Assembly (NCBI GenBank): GCA_037893245.1
Contig: JBAIAA010000074.1
Coordinates: forward strand, 1,178,001 to 1,242,000
Reading direction: 5' to 3'
DNA: 64,000 nt
Source of the DNA: Crossaster papposus
Taxonomy: Eukaryota; Echinodermata; Asteroidea; Velatida; Solasteridae
Part shown: one piece after another, positions 11,349 to 20,560 of the stretch
Layout: every line of letters starts with the position of its first letter
How positions within the stretch are numbered: the first letter of the stretch is position 1
The notes under the pieces: model-generated
The model's input: only the letters and a program-made list of their open reading frames with translations
Database searches by the model: none
What the model was told of the DNA's origin: nothing
Translations under genes and position numbers: made by a program

Positions 11349-11720
11349 AGTATACATGTACGTGCTGTACGTGGTGATTTGTGGAGGCAGTTGGCTTGTT
11401 GTGCGCGCGTGGAATAATAATTTAATTACAATGTATACATTGCTGGTTGTGGTGGGTTGCATGGAAGTCGCTATGGTGCGCTGGACTTTGGGGGAATGGG
11501 CGTGTATTTTCTGTGTATGTGAATGAGTGCAGCTGGGCCCAGCGATGTGTGTTTGTGTCCCATACCCCTCCTGCCTAGCGTTTCTGTGGCATCTTTGCAA
11601 CCTACATAATCTGGGATATTTAGTTATTGAGAAATTGATGATGACATTTGTTGAAAGGAATGTTTATTGGAAAAAGGAGACAAATTAAGGTACAACAAGT
11701 TTGATACAGTAATACAGACG

Positions 11721-12667
11721 TTTTCCTAGTTCCGGATCGCAAAAACAATTCAGGCTGTTTTCGGCAAGTCTAATCCTCGAAATTCAAACGAAATAGGTTT
11801 AGTAGTTTACCTTAAGTATTGAAGAAACTACAGTTTTTGTTTCGATATTTATGCTCCTCTTAATTTGAAAATACGACGTCAAATATACCGACATCACTTT
11901 TCCTAGTTGCGGATCGGTTAAACCAATTCCGGATCGGGTGAAAAACTGCTTCGTAGTCATGAAAAATAATCGCGCTAGAACCAACCCAAATCAAGCCTAT
12001 ATTTCTGATAAAGTATTCATTAGTTTATATAAATACAGTTTAAAATACATTTCAAATACTTCCACTTCCAATAAAGTTCAAAAAGAAGACTTGCAAGGAA
12101 ATGTTTTGAAATGTTTTGTCCGTGGCGTGCGCGACCGGTACGTGTGTGGCGCGGCAACGAGCCGTTAAACGTTGACCGATCACACCGCAGAACACGTCAT
12201 ATGAAAACGCTTGCGCGCGTGTAGTTGATGCATGTATTTCACGCGCGATCCGGAACTAGGAAAAGATATACGTTCAGTCTTTGGCAGATTTTTTAATTCT
12301 GGAGACTTTTAGACTTATTTTTACTCGACAAATAATCGATGCACGAGTTTTATACAACTGTAGACAACAAAATGGCATAAATGAAATCAAACGTTTTGAG
12401 TGATATGTCGCAGAATATTTGTTCGTGGTTTTGCGGCTCCCGTGATTTCTACAAACCGTCCAAACATGTCAAAGTACGAGTCGAAAATCTCTCCAAAATT
12501 CCTTTTCTGGATATTATATTGAAAAGATATTTATGTATCAAGAAGCTTGTATGTTTCTTTTCAAAATGCACTTCATCTAAAAAAATAGTATTGGAGACCA
12601 AGCCATAAGAGGTAGATTGTTTTTTTAAACGATCCGGAACTAGAAAAAAATCCGGAACTAGGAAAAC
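11721..12667. mobile_element. Non-autonomous DNA transposon, GTTTTCCTAGTTCCGGATCG ends
   Basis: The end motif GTTTTCCTAGTTCCGGATCG at 11721 is repeated inside as CTTTTCCTAGTTGCGGATCG (about 11899). In reverse complement, CGATCCGGAACTAGGAAAA appears near 12246 and twice near 12633-12667. Multiple subterminal copies of a terminal motif are typical of transposase-binding sites. Short open frames at 11938-12168 and 12381-12608 have no recognisable domain. Confidence 0.7.
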
Positions 12668-12837
12668 AACTGTACTATAGTATAGTCACTCTTATTTGTA
12701 TTAATGTGCATTTTAAGTAATTATACAGTCACTTTTAGTTTGTTGATATTCTTTCAAATGTCAGTCATATTTGTTCATGTATTACAATTTGTCTAATTAA
12801 TTATCTTGTCTGACTGCCTGCACAATCTTTCACAGTT

Positions 12838-12989
12838 TGTGCAGGTATCCCACAGGCGTGTGCGACAATAAACCCGGCCCTGGCTGGAGAGAGACCCCAG
12901 AAAGAACCTGTGCTTTGTCCTCTCTTTCACCGGGAGTAACCGCGACCCCGGATCTAGCCCCCCCTTACAACTGGCGTAGTCGGCAGGAT
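12838..12989 (+). mobile_element. LTR retroelement fossil: LTR end plus primer-binding site
   Basis: A TG...CA segment of about 130 bp contains AATAAA near 12867 and ends TTACA. Two bases later comes TGGCGTAGTCGGCAGGAT (12972-12989), which is exactly complementary to the conserved 3' end of eukaryotic tRNA-Ser including CCA, as a primer-binding site should be. No gag or pol coding is recognisable after it, so this is a broken remnant in the sequence upstream of the G3BP exon. I cannot assign the clade; the age looks old. Confidence 0.5.
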
Positions 12990-13207
12990 GGGATTTTGAA
13001 GCTTCTCCAGACAGGTTGCAGGGCGAACAGCATACTCCGTCAGTCTGTGGATTTGGTTAATACCAGTACCAGAGTCAAGTTTACTGTGGACTGCAGGTCG
13101 CCACTTGTCATCGTGTTGAAGAGTGCTCTTCGGACAATGTATATTAGGCTTGTCGACAACAACTGAAGATAAAACTGTTGTGGACTTAGTTTTTTTCGAG
13201 CAGGACT

Positions 13208-13355
13208 TGCCAGTTTACATCAGCTTTGGAGATTTGATAATTGCAAAGCAAGAACAGATTTTTACGATTGAAATTTCTGGACTTAGCATTTTTATTCTGT
13301 CAAACAAGAGTGACCAGTTTACATCAGCTTTGGAGGACCGCTAATTGCAAGGCAA
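13208..13355 (+). repeat. Local direct repeat, 104-bp period
   Basis: CCAGTTTACATCAGCTTTGG is present at about 13210 and about 13314, followed both times by GA-rich sequence and AATTGCAA(A/G)GCAAG. It lies just 5' of the G3BP exon. Confidence 0.7.
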
Positions 13356-13409
13356 GCTCTTGTATAGTTACGCAAGAGACGCTCAGCACCAATACATTGT
13401 TCACAATAG

Positions 13410-13856
13410 GTGAGAATGGCACAAAGACACCAGACCATTCCAGAGCCTGGTAGCCGGCCGCGGCCGTCACAGATCCCCGATAGTCACCAGCTGTTTGTGG
13501 GTAACTTGCCCCAGGATGTCAATGACGACGAGCTGAGAGAATTCTTCTCGACTTTTGGCACTGTGGTGGAGATGCGCATCAATCGGAACACCGGCCCCAA
13601 GCCCCTACCCTACTTCGGCTTCATCGTGTTCTCTGACCGCACCCCAGTGCAGACCATCCTGAAACAGAAGACGAAAGGGCCTATCTTGCTTCGCGGTGAG
13701 CACCGTCTCAACGTGGAAGAGAAAAAGACCAAGAGGCCTGGCAGCGGGGGTCCCCCAAGGGGCGGAGCATCTGGAAGAGGCGGGCCCCGAGGTGGCATGG
13801 GGGGCGGAATCAACAAAGGGGGCGGCCCCGGGCGTGGCTACAACCCACAACGCTAA
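13410..13856 (+). CDS. G3BP: Ras GTPase-activating protein-binding protein (G3BP), last coding exon
   Basis: The frame gives up to 148 residues ending at TAA 13854-13856. Counting from 13410, an RRM fills residues about 25-104, with RNP2 LFVGNL (28-33) and RNP1 PYFGFIVF (67-74). It ends in the family signature [14 protein letters not shown], followed by a Gly/Arg-rich RGG tail (110-148). [11 protein letters not shown] and RLNVEEKKT are diagnostic of G3BP C-termini. G3BP binds RNA and caprin/USP10 and nucleates stress granules in the cytoplasm. The N-terminal NTF2-like domain and acidic/PxxP linker are not found in this window, so only the 3' exon is here. The exon start is uncertain: an acceptor AG at 13408-13409 fits the open frame, but another lies at TTCCAG near 13444. 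Base composition is GC-rich, unlike the flanks. Confidence 0.85.
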   Translation: MRMAQRHQTIPEPGSRPRPSQIPDSHQLFVGNLPQDVNDDELREFFSTFGTVVEMRINRNTGPKPLPYFGFIVFSDRTPVQTILKQKTKGPILLRGEHRLNVEEKKTKRPGSGGPPRGGASGRGGPRGGMGGGINKGGGPGRGYNPQR

Positions 13857-14340
13857 AAAGGTCTAGTACATAAAGGGGGAGTTGACAAATTCTTGACTTT
13901 ATTCCAGCTCTGGCTCCATTGGGTTTTGAACACAGCAAGAACCATGAGACGAAACTGAAATGAAAACAGGGTTTCGAATACTGCCTTGGTTAGTGATTGT
14001 GTTGATTGATTGGTTAGTGGGCGGAGACTGAAATCAACGGTTGGGGGGGGGCGACAAATGTATATGCGATTGTTTACTTATTGATAGTTTTTCTAAACCG
14101 TTTAAAATACCTTCTTTGATTGTAGAATTGACCACAGCAAATTGTAGAAACAGTGTGATTTTTGTGTTAAATTTTATAATCCAAAGAAGTAATGTACATT
14201 TGTTGGTCAGCTGAACACATACAAAGTATCTATATAAATCTCCATCCAGGGAAGTAGCTACAAACCCGAGAACCGACAAACCCCGGGTGACCGCCTAGTC
14301 TTATATAATGGTCACTAAAAGTCACTGAAATAAAGTCAAG
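13857..14340 (+). promoter_or_regulatory. Probable G3BP 3' UTR with AATAAA signal
   Basis: AATAAA lies at 14329-14334, about 475 bases after the stop. No nearer AATAAA was noticed. The stretch between has no other feature. Confidence 0.45.
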
Positions 14341-14616
14341 GTCCTTGACGGTATTTCACAGAAGTTCATGTTGGCCAAAATATATTTTTTTCCAACATTT
14401 TGTCGTTATTTTACAAACGAATTCGTTTGGTTTAAGTCTCCGCCCAGACCAACAGATAAAAATACCCAGAATTCTGTGTTGTGAAATAGTTTGTTGTATC
14501 ATGCAATTCTGAAGGCACCTATTTTTTTATTTTTTTTATCTTGGCAAACCATTCTACACAATTTCAGAGTTAAAGGAATCAACACAGTTTGAAGTGAACA
14601 ATACAAAATTGCTCCT

Positions 14617-15030
14617 TTAACCCTAACCACCCCGAGTCCATCAAAATCCATTTCCTGTTTTGGAGGATTTTAGCGGATTCAGGATACCTCCATATTGAAC
14701 AAGCTGGAGGAGTGTGATGGATTGAGGATTTTAAGCCTAGCGTTACTGCAGGAGTTTGATGCATTCAGGATACAGAAATTTAGGTGATGGACTGTGATGG
14801 ACTCTATAGAGAAACACACTGCAATTTTTTGTATGCCACCTTGGTATCCTGAATCCGCCAGAGTCCATCAACTTTTGCTGGTGGATTATTGATGGACTCA
14901 GGATCTCTCCAGTATGCATACTGGTGGAGTCTGATGGACTCAGGACACCAGCAGTTTTTGCAAACCAAAATTGGTGGACTGTGGTGGATTCAGGATACTT
15001 TCTAGTAAAAGGGGTGAGGGAGTTAGGGTT
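14617..15030. mobile_element. MITE with TTAACCCTAAC ends, GAATCCATCAAAATCC family
   Basis: The element opens with TTAACCCTAACCACCC and closes with GGGAGTTAGGGTT. The interior is an inverted arrangement of 'gagtccatcaaaatcc' and 'ggattcaggatac' blocks. Related copies are at 48220 and 51436, and a trace at about 4446. Confidence 0.75.
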
Positions 15031-15414
15031 GAAGGTAGTATACACTATTTGCTTTTGCTGTAATTTTCAAATGGATGGGTTGGAAGATTAATATTTGACA
15101 GTAAATATTGTGACGCTGACCTGTTTAAAGTTTTGTGTTCATAGAAGCTGGAAAAGAAGAAAAAAAAAAAAAATTGTTGTTCTAGCAGTTTGGTTTCTTA
15201 ATTTCCTTCAGACGAATTCAATAATTTGGGGGCAGTTTTTAGAAATACAAATGAAGTCGGATTTTTACGATTGCCAAACAAAAAATCTGCTTTTCTTGAA
15301 AATCGCATCAGGAGCTGTGATTACACAGGATGCTTGAGACTTATAATTCACTTGCAGTTCAGTAAGGTATTTCATAACAATTTAGAAGATTGCAAATGGT
15401 GTATACTACCTTAA
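15031..15414. mobile_element. AAAGGTAG-end MITE, second subfamily
   Basis: Left end GAAGGTAGTATACACTATTT and right end AAATGGTGTATACTACCTTAA are inverted. The interior has GACGAATTCAATAATTTGGG and is not the one seen in the main family. It shares this interior with the copy at 19733. It abuts the previous MITE directly. Confidence 0.8.
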
Positions 15415-16222
15415 ATGTATTCCTTTTTTTCTTTCTCCTTTTTTAAAAAAATTAGTTGAATGCATAAACAAAAACAGTGCCTTCTCATCCAGTTAAAGTA
15501 TTATCGATGGATTTTGTTCTGCAAAATATTTATACAAGACGCATGTTCGGCACAAACATTGGCGATTTTGCATGAGGATATTTGCATAAAGTGACTTTTT
15601 TTCTTCAAACTAGACCGGACATTTAATATGTCGGGACAATTTGTTTATTTCTACATGTTTATTTATTAATTTGTTGTGTTTATGAGGGTTGGGGGCTTAT
15701 TAAGCCAGACAGTTTAATTATTGTCGACTGTTTCGTCACAGTGTCGGCAAAGTTTAAAGTTTCCCCCCAAATGAGCAGTTTGTGTGATTGATGTCATTAA
15801 AAATCTGTTGGGATTTCCTTCGAAAGCCATTTTTTCTTAATGATTAATCCAGCGTCTATTAATATTCCTGGTCGTTGACTTAAAATTAATTTATTTCTTG
15901 TTGTCTGCATTCAGAATTGCATGCAAATCCATTTATATTTTGTGTACATTTGTTTTTCCCATGTTTTTTAAATGGTTGAGCACTACTTCCATTTCATAAT
16001 TTCTTTTCACCAAAATGTCTGTTTTTTTACGTGAGCATTCACAATTCGGACCTTTCTATAACCATGCACATTTCTTACCCAGAATCTTTAACACGTGCAT
16101 TAATCCTACATGTAGGCTATTCATTTTCGAATAATTTGGTTTTCGATTATTTGAAAATGCACTTGACGTAATAATTTAATAATTAGTTAGAGTGGAGAAT
16201 GGACGGTTCCCTATTGCACTCT
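15415..16222. other. No gene recognised
   Basis: AT-rich sequence without exon-like segments or clear terminal repeats. Confidence 0.45.
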
Positions 16223-17189
16223 GGAGGCTGGTACATTATCCATCATGGTACCGCATATCGTTAACTTTAACGAATGAACCCCGTCTGATATCTACACACT
16301 ACCAGATTCATTACAAGCTGCCGAATTTATTGAATTTTAAATTTTTGTTCAAATTTGCCAACATTTCATTTTTCTAAAAATGAAAGTAAATTCGAAATTT
16401 CGACATCCTATTTTTGTATGGACTTATTTTTACAGCCTTATTAATATTATTATTCTATATGATAAACAATTTTATTTCCTTCAAGCAACTACATTAGTTA
16501 TGCCCCTGAAAACGATGTACAACTCCCCCAGCTCCTAATTGGATCTATTACGCCAATTAATTATAGAACACTGGCTGAAGTAACCGTTGTTGTTCGGTTT
16601 AGAAAATGAAAAGGATAAGAAATTGGTAAGTTGTATACTATAGTACATCTACATGTACATTATATCAGAAAAAAATTGAAAACACCTTTGCTGAAGGATT
16701 TTTGTACATGTAATTGGACTTTGTTTTTGGTTGAGGGTGTTTTATGTTTGCTGTAGGCCTAAATTTTGTGTTTTTATATTAAAATGTGTTTATTATATTT
16801 CAAGGTAATAATTTTCTTGTGTTTTATTAATAATTGTATTAATTCCTATTTCCCTGTACTTTTGTGTAGTTTTTTTATTTAAATTCATCTTTCCCAACTG
16901 TTTAGATAATTAATAATATCAGCTGTTTTCAATTGTTGTATTTTGACTTTTGTATGGTTTTAGTCTTTTTTATTTTATTTTTATTTTTGTATAGGCTATG
17001 TCTCATTTAATTTGTTTGTTAATTTTTGTAAATGTTTCTTATCTTATTTTAAATCAATTTATTTTAATTTTTAATTCATATTTATGTAACACAGGGCCCT
17101 TAGGGGAAAGCAGTTATTTAACTGATAAGGCCACCCTGTTAAAATAAGACAGCAAATAAATAAATAAAACTAAAGGACTTAGAACTTTT
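16223..17189 (+). repeat. 830-bp repeat, copy 2, preceded by tRNA-derived block
   Basis: 16223-16331 matches 10357-10467 (GGAGGCTGGTACATTATCC through GCTGCCGAATTTATTG). 16332-17189 matches 9306-10139. The two blocks are in the opposite order to the first copy, although both keep the same strand. Confidence 0.85.
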
Positions 17190-17520
17190 AAGTGTTTTAT
17201 AAGAGTCGTCTGTGACATGTTCATATTTGTAAGGGACCCCAGAACAACAAAAAACAAACAAAAAAGCACACCTTTTACGCCTACTTTATATATTTAGATG
17301 TAGGCCTGTCTATACTTGCTTCTTGATTTGTCCTCACGAAATTTGAATTAATTTGGTTGGATTTTCAACAAATAAAAACTGGAAACGCAGCGACTGGACA
17401 AGTCTATACGAACCGGTTGGAACCGCCTTGAACAAATCGCCCAAGTCCAATTTCTTCGCCTGCCAAAAGCAGTAAACATCTGCACCTGTTTTCTTATATC
17501 ACATTGTCATTTAAATAAGC
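17190..17520. other. No gene recognised
   Basis: Spacer between the repeat and the promoter-like segment. Confidence 0.4.
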
Positions 17521-17680
17521 AATGTTTTTAAACCAATCAAGTTGATCAGATTAACAGCGGCGCGTCACCTCCCGTACTTCTGACCAATAGCACGTGTCCG
17601 TTAGCATTACGTCACCGATTATCTATCATCTGACTCTGATCCCGAACAAAGTAGGGCCTAGACTTTTATAAAATAAATAT
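17521..17680 (+). promoter_or_regulatory. Promoter-like cluster: CCAAT, CACGTG, TTACGTCA, TATA
   Basis: In order, there is a CCAAT box (17583-17588), an E-box CACGTG (17591-17596) and a CRE-like TTACGTCA (17607-17614), followed by a TATA-like TTTTATAAAATAA near 17664. The spacing is that of a compact stress- or cAMP-responsive animal promoter. GC content rises afterwards (about 17880-18250), consistent with a 5' exon. Confidence 0.4.
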
Positions 17681-18103
17681 CAGTCATCATAAGTTTTACG
17701 ATATTATTTGCCCATAGACATCGCTATAGACCATGTTCACAAATTTACCTATAGTTTAACTACAAAATGTATATTTTTTTAAGATAACAAATCGTAGAAA
17801 ATAGCAAGAGCGGAGAAATACACCCTGTGCCATCTGCCCAGAGACAACTAAAAGTAAGTTAACTTCACAGTCCTTTCACTCATATCTCACTCCGCAGTTG
17901 AATTTTAACAGGAGAATACTGTACCTCTACTCTGAAAACTCCTCGCCCCGCGCGCGATCACCAGTTCTAAATGCTGCAAAAAGATTTGTCTTCGAGTGCC
18001 AGTAAAGACAGTCGCTTCGGTATCATCCATCGGTCTTTTCCGAGCTGACGGCTTGTCCTCGCCAGCTCAACTACTTATCAATTCCGAGCCATCTTCTTCC
18101 TAA

Positions 18104-18277
18104 ATGACCACCTTGCAAGCCGCCTCATCAACACAAGTTAGACGCGAACTTGGCGAGTCGACAAGTTTACAGACTTCAAACTCCGAGTCTGGATATTTCC
18201 TTGCGGAAACTGATCTGCAGCTCCCGTCCGTTATTGTTCAAACTCTTTTAGAAGATGCATTACCAGAAAGAAGATGA
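18104..18277 (+). CDS. Hypothetical 57-residue ORF, possible first exon
   Basis: An ATG ORF (MTTLQAASSTQVRRELGEST...) ends ...LLEDALPERR at TGA 18275-18277. It is Ser/Thr-rich at first and acidic-hydrophobic later, with balanced codon use unlike the surrounding AT-rich DNA. It lies about 430 bp after the promoter-like cluster. A second open frame just downstream (about 18276-18341) reads MRKKMFYPDEDYTTPSLMKL before a MITE (18342-18588), and an acidic end GDTEDDQEMTDDSAC plus stop follows the MITE (to about 18646). These pieces could belong to one short protein interrupted by the MITE. I do not recognise a family. Confidence 0.3.
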   Translation: MTTLQAASSTQVRRELGESTSLQTSNSESGYFLAETDLQLPSVIVQTLLEDALPERR

Positions 18278-18341
18278 GAAAGAAGATGTTCTACCCTGAC
18301 GAGGATTACACCACTCCATCACTGATGAAGCTTATGAAAAT

Positions 18342-18588
18342 GGGGCCAATTTCATAGAGCTGCTAAGCAACAAAAATGTCTTAGCACAAAAAGTCTTGCT
18401 CATTAAAAACAGGTTACCAGCCAAAATTATACGTGTTTTTCATGCTAAGCAAAAAAAACAGCTGATTATCAATCCAGAACACTAAAGATCAGGTGAAAAT
18501 TTGGTCTGTAACCTTGTTTTTGCCAAGGACAAATTGTCATGCTAAGCAAACTTTTGTGCTTAGCAGCTCTATGAAAATAATTGGCCCC
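18342..18588. mobile_element. MITE, GGGGCCAATTTCATAGAGCTGC family
   Basis: Left end GGGGCCAATTTCATAGAGCT and right end AGCTCTATGAAAATAATTGG then CCCC are inverted, with GCTAAGCA / TGCTTAGC following. It lies between two stretches with coding character in the candidate gene at 18104. Confidence 0.85.
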
Positions 18589-18769
18589 TGGAGACACGGA
18601 GGACGACCAAGAGATGACTGATGACTCTGCTTGCTGAACTTCGGGTGATTTATCCCCGTTAAGTACACAATTTTAATCAATTTCACTTTTGTTTCACAAT
18701 TTCTCAGGTACTCTTTACTCTTTTTAACATTTTGACGGCGAGGACCAACATTGATAGAGAAGAGACTGC

Positions 18770-18960
18770 TGTAGCCGAATCAGGATGACTCCCAAGTCTC
18801 ATGGGGTGAAGCGGAGGGGAAGACAGAGGATGAGCTATGTCGGTGTTCTGAGGAGAGATACTGGGACAGAGACCACAACAGATCGTTGGCTGACTGTATA
18901 AAGGATAGAGAAGATTGGAAACGCCGCAGGGGGTCCCGCCTGGGGGCGACATGATTGATT
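18770..18960 (+). mobile_element. LINE 3'-end remnant (C-terminus of the RT ORF)
   Basis: The plus strand encodes KRRGRQRMSYVGVLRRDTG. In another frame follow LADCIKDREDWKRRRGS and GATstop. This is the usual tail of LINE reverse-transcriptase proteins (GRxRxxxxDxLxxDxG ... L..DR..W). It is frame-broken and truncated. Confidence 0.6.
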
Positions 18961-19019
18961 TGAAGTCTATCACCGATAGACTTGAGTAACTGGCAGCAGG
19001 GAGAATGTTGTTTCCTGAG

Positions 19020-19732
19020 GTAAGATGGTGAAACAAAAATGAACAAACAGTGATATTGTTGGTTTACTCACCACGATGAGTTTGCCACTCACTCACATAA
19101 ACAAAAATGTGTATTTATAATACTTAATTTACTTAATTGCATTATGTCCATTTTTTAGGGGGGGGGGGGGCTTTTATCTACTGGCAGTCTGCTTCTAGAA
19201 AATGGATTATGTTGTAACTGACCTGGTAAAAATACTAATAAATTTAATGCCGTTCCCTTGGTCTTTATGCATTTTTTTATAGAATAAATTACCAAGCTAT
19301 TATTAACAATAGTAGTAGATCAGGGATGCCCAGCAGGCTGCAGCTACCGTTTGTCTACCCCCCCCCCCCCCCCCCCCCCACCGTAGAATGAGAAACAATG
19401 AATTTAATCCCATTAAAATGAAATCATGAGAATGCCATCTGTTCAGAATAAACTTTAAACTTTGCTGATGATCTTTTTAATCTATTTATATTAGAAAAAT
19501 AAATACCTCTAGAGAATTTTGTTTTAGTTTAAACGTGAAACAGTATTTATATTAAACAATTTATATTTTTTTTAAAATAAATTACCTAAATGCCACACAT
19601 ATTTAATTACTGTATGTGTTTTAATCCAAAAAATAATGCAAGTCTTATAGTTACTGTGATTCTCAACCAATTTTTAATGTAGAGATATTGTAATTTATAA
19701 GTATTTTATTTATAGTAGGAATTGTTTCAAAA
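19020..19732. other. No gene recognised; G and C runs
   Basis: Contains a run of about 11 G at 19160 and a run of about 20 C at 19360-19379. No exon is seen. Confidence 0.45.
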
Positions 19733-20012
19733 TTAAAGGTAGTATACATCATTTGCAAACATAAAAATAACTACTGAATTATTTTGAAATGCCTTACTTT
19801 ACTGTAAATGAATAACAGTCTCAATCGTTTTAACAACCTGACTTTTGTCAAACACTGCCCCCAGTTTATTGAATTCGTCTGAAGGAAGTCAAGGAACCAG
19901 ACTGCAAGAACAGTGGGGTTTTTTCAGTGGTTTTTCCAGCTTCTAATGAATAAAAAACTTTAAACAGATCAGCGTCACAATATTTACTATAAAATATTAA
20001 TCCCTAACCCAT
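19733..20012. mobile_element. AAAGGTAG-end MITE, second subfamily, one end lost
   Basis: It starts TTAAAGGTAGTATACATCAT and carries CAGTTTATTGAATTCGTCTG, the reverse of the interior of the element at 15031. The right end is cut where the Penelope-like fragment begins. Confidence 0.75.
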
Positions 20013-20560
20013 CTATCGGAAAGACTCAGTCCGCCTCAGCCGGGAGAAAGTGTGGTTGAATCGTCTTCGGACTATTCAACCACATGGGCTTAACATCCAA
20101 CTAGGAAATGATTAACTTCTATTTTTTTCTCCATTTGTCATCTGTTTCAGATTCATTCCTTGCCAGAATTTTGTTTTTGTTTGTTCTTACTCCTCTGGTT
20201 TTCCTCAACCCCCACCTCCTCGTTACTCCTATTCATACTTATTTGTTAGTTCTTCCCTTTGATCTCCACCCTGGACCCTTTCCTTGTGGCTTTACCCCCT
20301 CTGTTTTTGTTCCCGCCCCGCCTTTGATCCTACCCACACTTACCTCACCCTTTAATCCCTCAGCCTAATCCTCCTTTTGTTGTTTGTTCCATTGAACTCT
20401 GTGCTTTTTTCTTTTGTGTTTTTTCAGCGTCAATGATGGGCATCATGCTGTATTTTGCCCTATATATGTTTGTTTCTTGTACACAGTCATCATAGTCTCT
20501 GAAGAAGATCTTGTTAAGATCGAAATATTAGGCCCTCTTAACTTATTTGATTCAAAATAA
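20013..20560 (+). mobile_element. Penelope-like element, 3' end
   Basis: The frame at about 20025-20111 reads DSVRLSREKVWLNRLRTIQP then HGLNIQLGND and a stop. This is the terminal motif of GIY-YIG endonuclease domains in Penelope-like retroelements (WI..L.T..P.GLN). A pyrimidine-rich 3' UTR follows and ends with the hairpin GATCTT-GTT-AAGATC then GAAAT and TTAGGCCC. Two other copies of that terminus are at 50955 and 57780. The 5' part of the element is missing. Confidence 0.7.

Larger units (their letters stand above)
10825..12835. repeat. 23-bp direct repeat bounding a GT...AG segment of 1988 bp
   Basis: The 23 bases ACTGCCTGCACAATCTTTCA plus CAG occur at 10825-10847 and at 12813-12835. The DNA between (10848-12835) starts with the strong donor GTGAGAACG and ends with a pyrimidine-rich acceptor ending CACAG. 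It therefore has the form of an intron whose 3' splice site is a copy of the sequence just upstream of its 5' splice site. It contains two inverted-repeat elements (11094 and 11721). It may be a duplication, an old insertion, or a real intron of an untranslated exon pair. Confidence 0.55.

Noticed and set aside
13605-13850. Minus-strand open frames opposite the G3BP exon
   Set aside because: They are complementary to the Gly/Arg-rich coding sequence, which is stop-poor on both strands.
20108-20368. 86-codon plus-strand frame after the Penelope-like ORF end
   Set aside because: It is the pyrimidine-rich 3' UTR of the element, rich in Pro/Leu/Phe from C/T runs.
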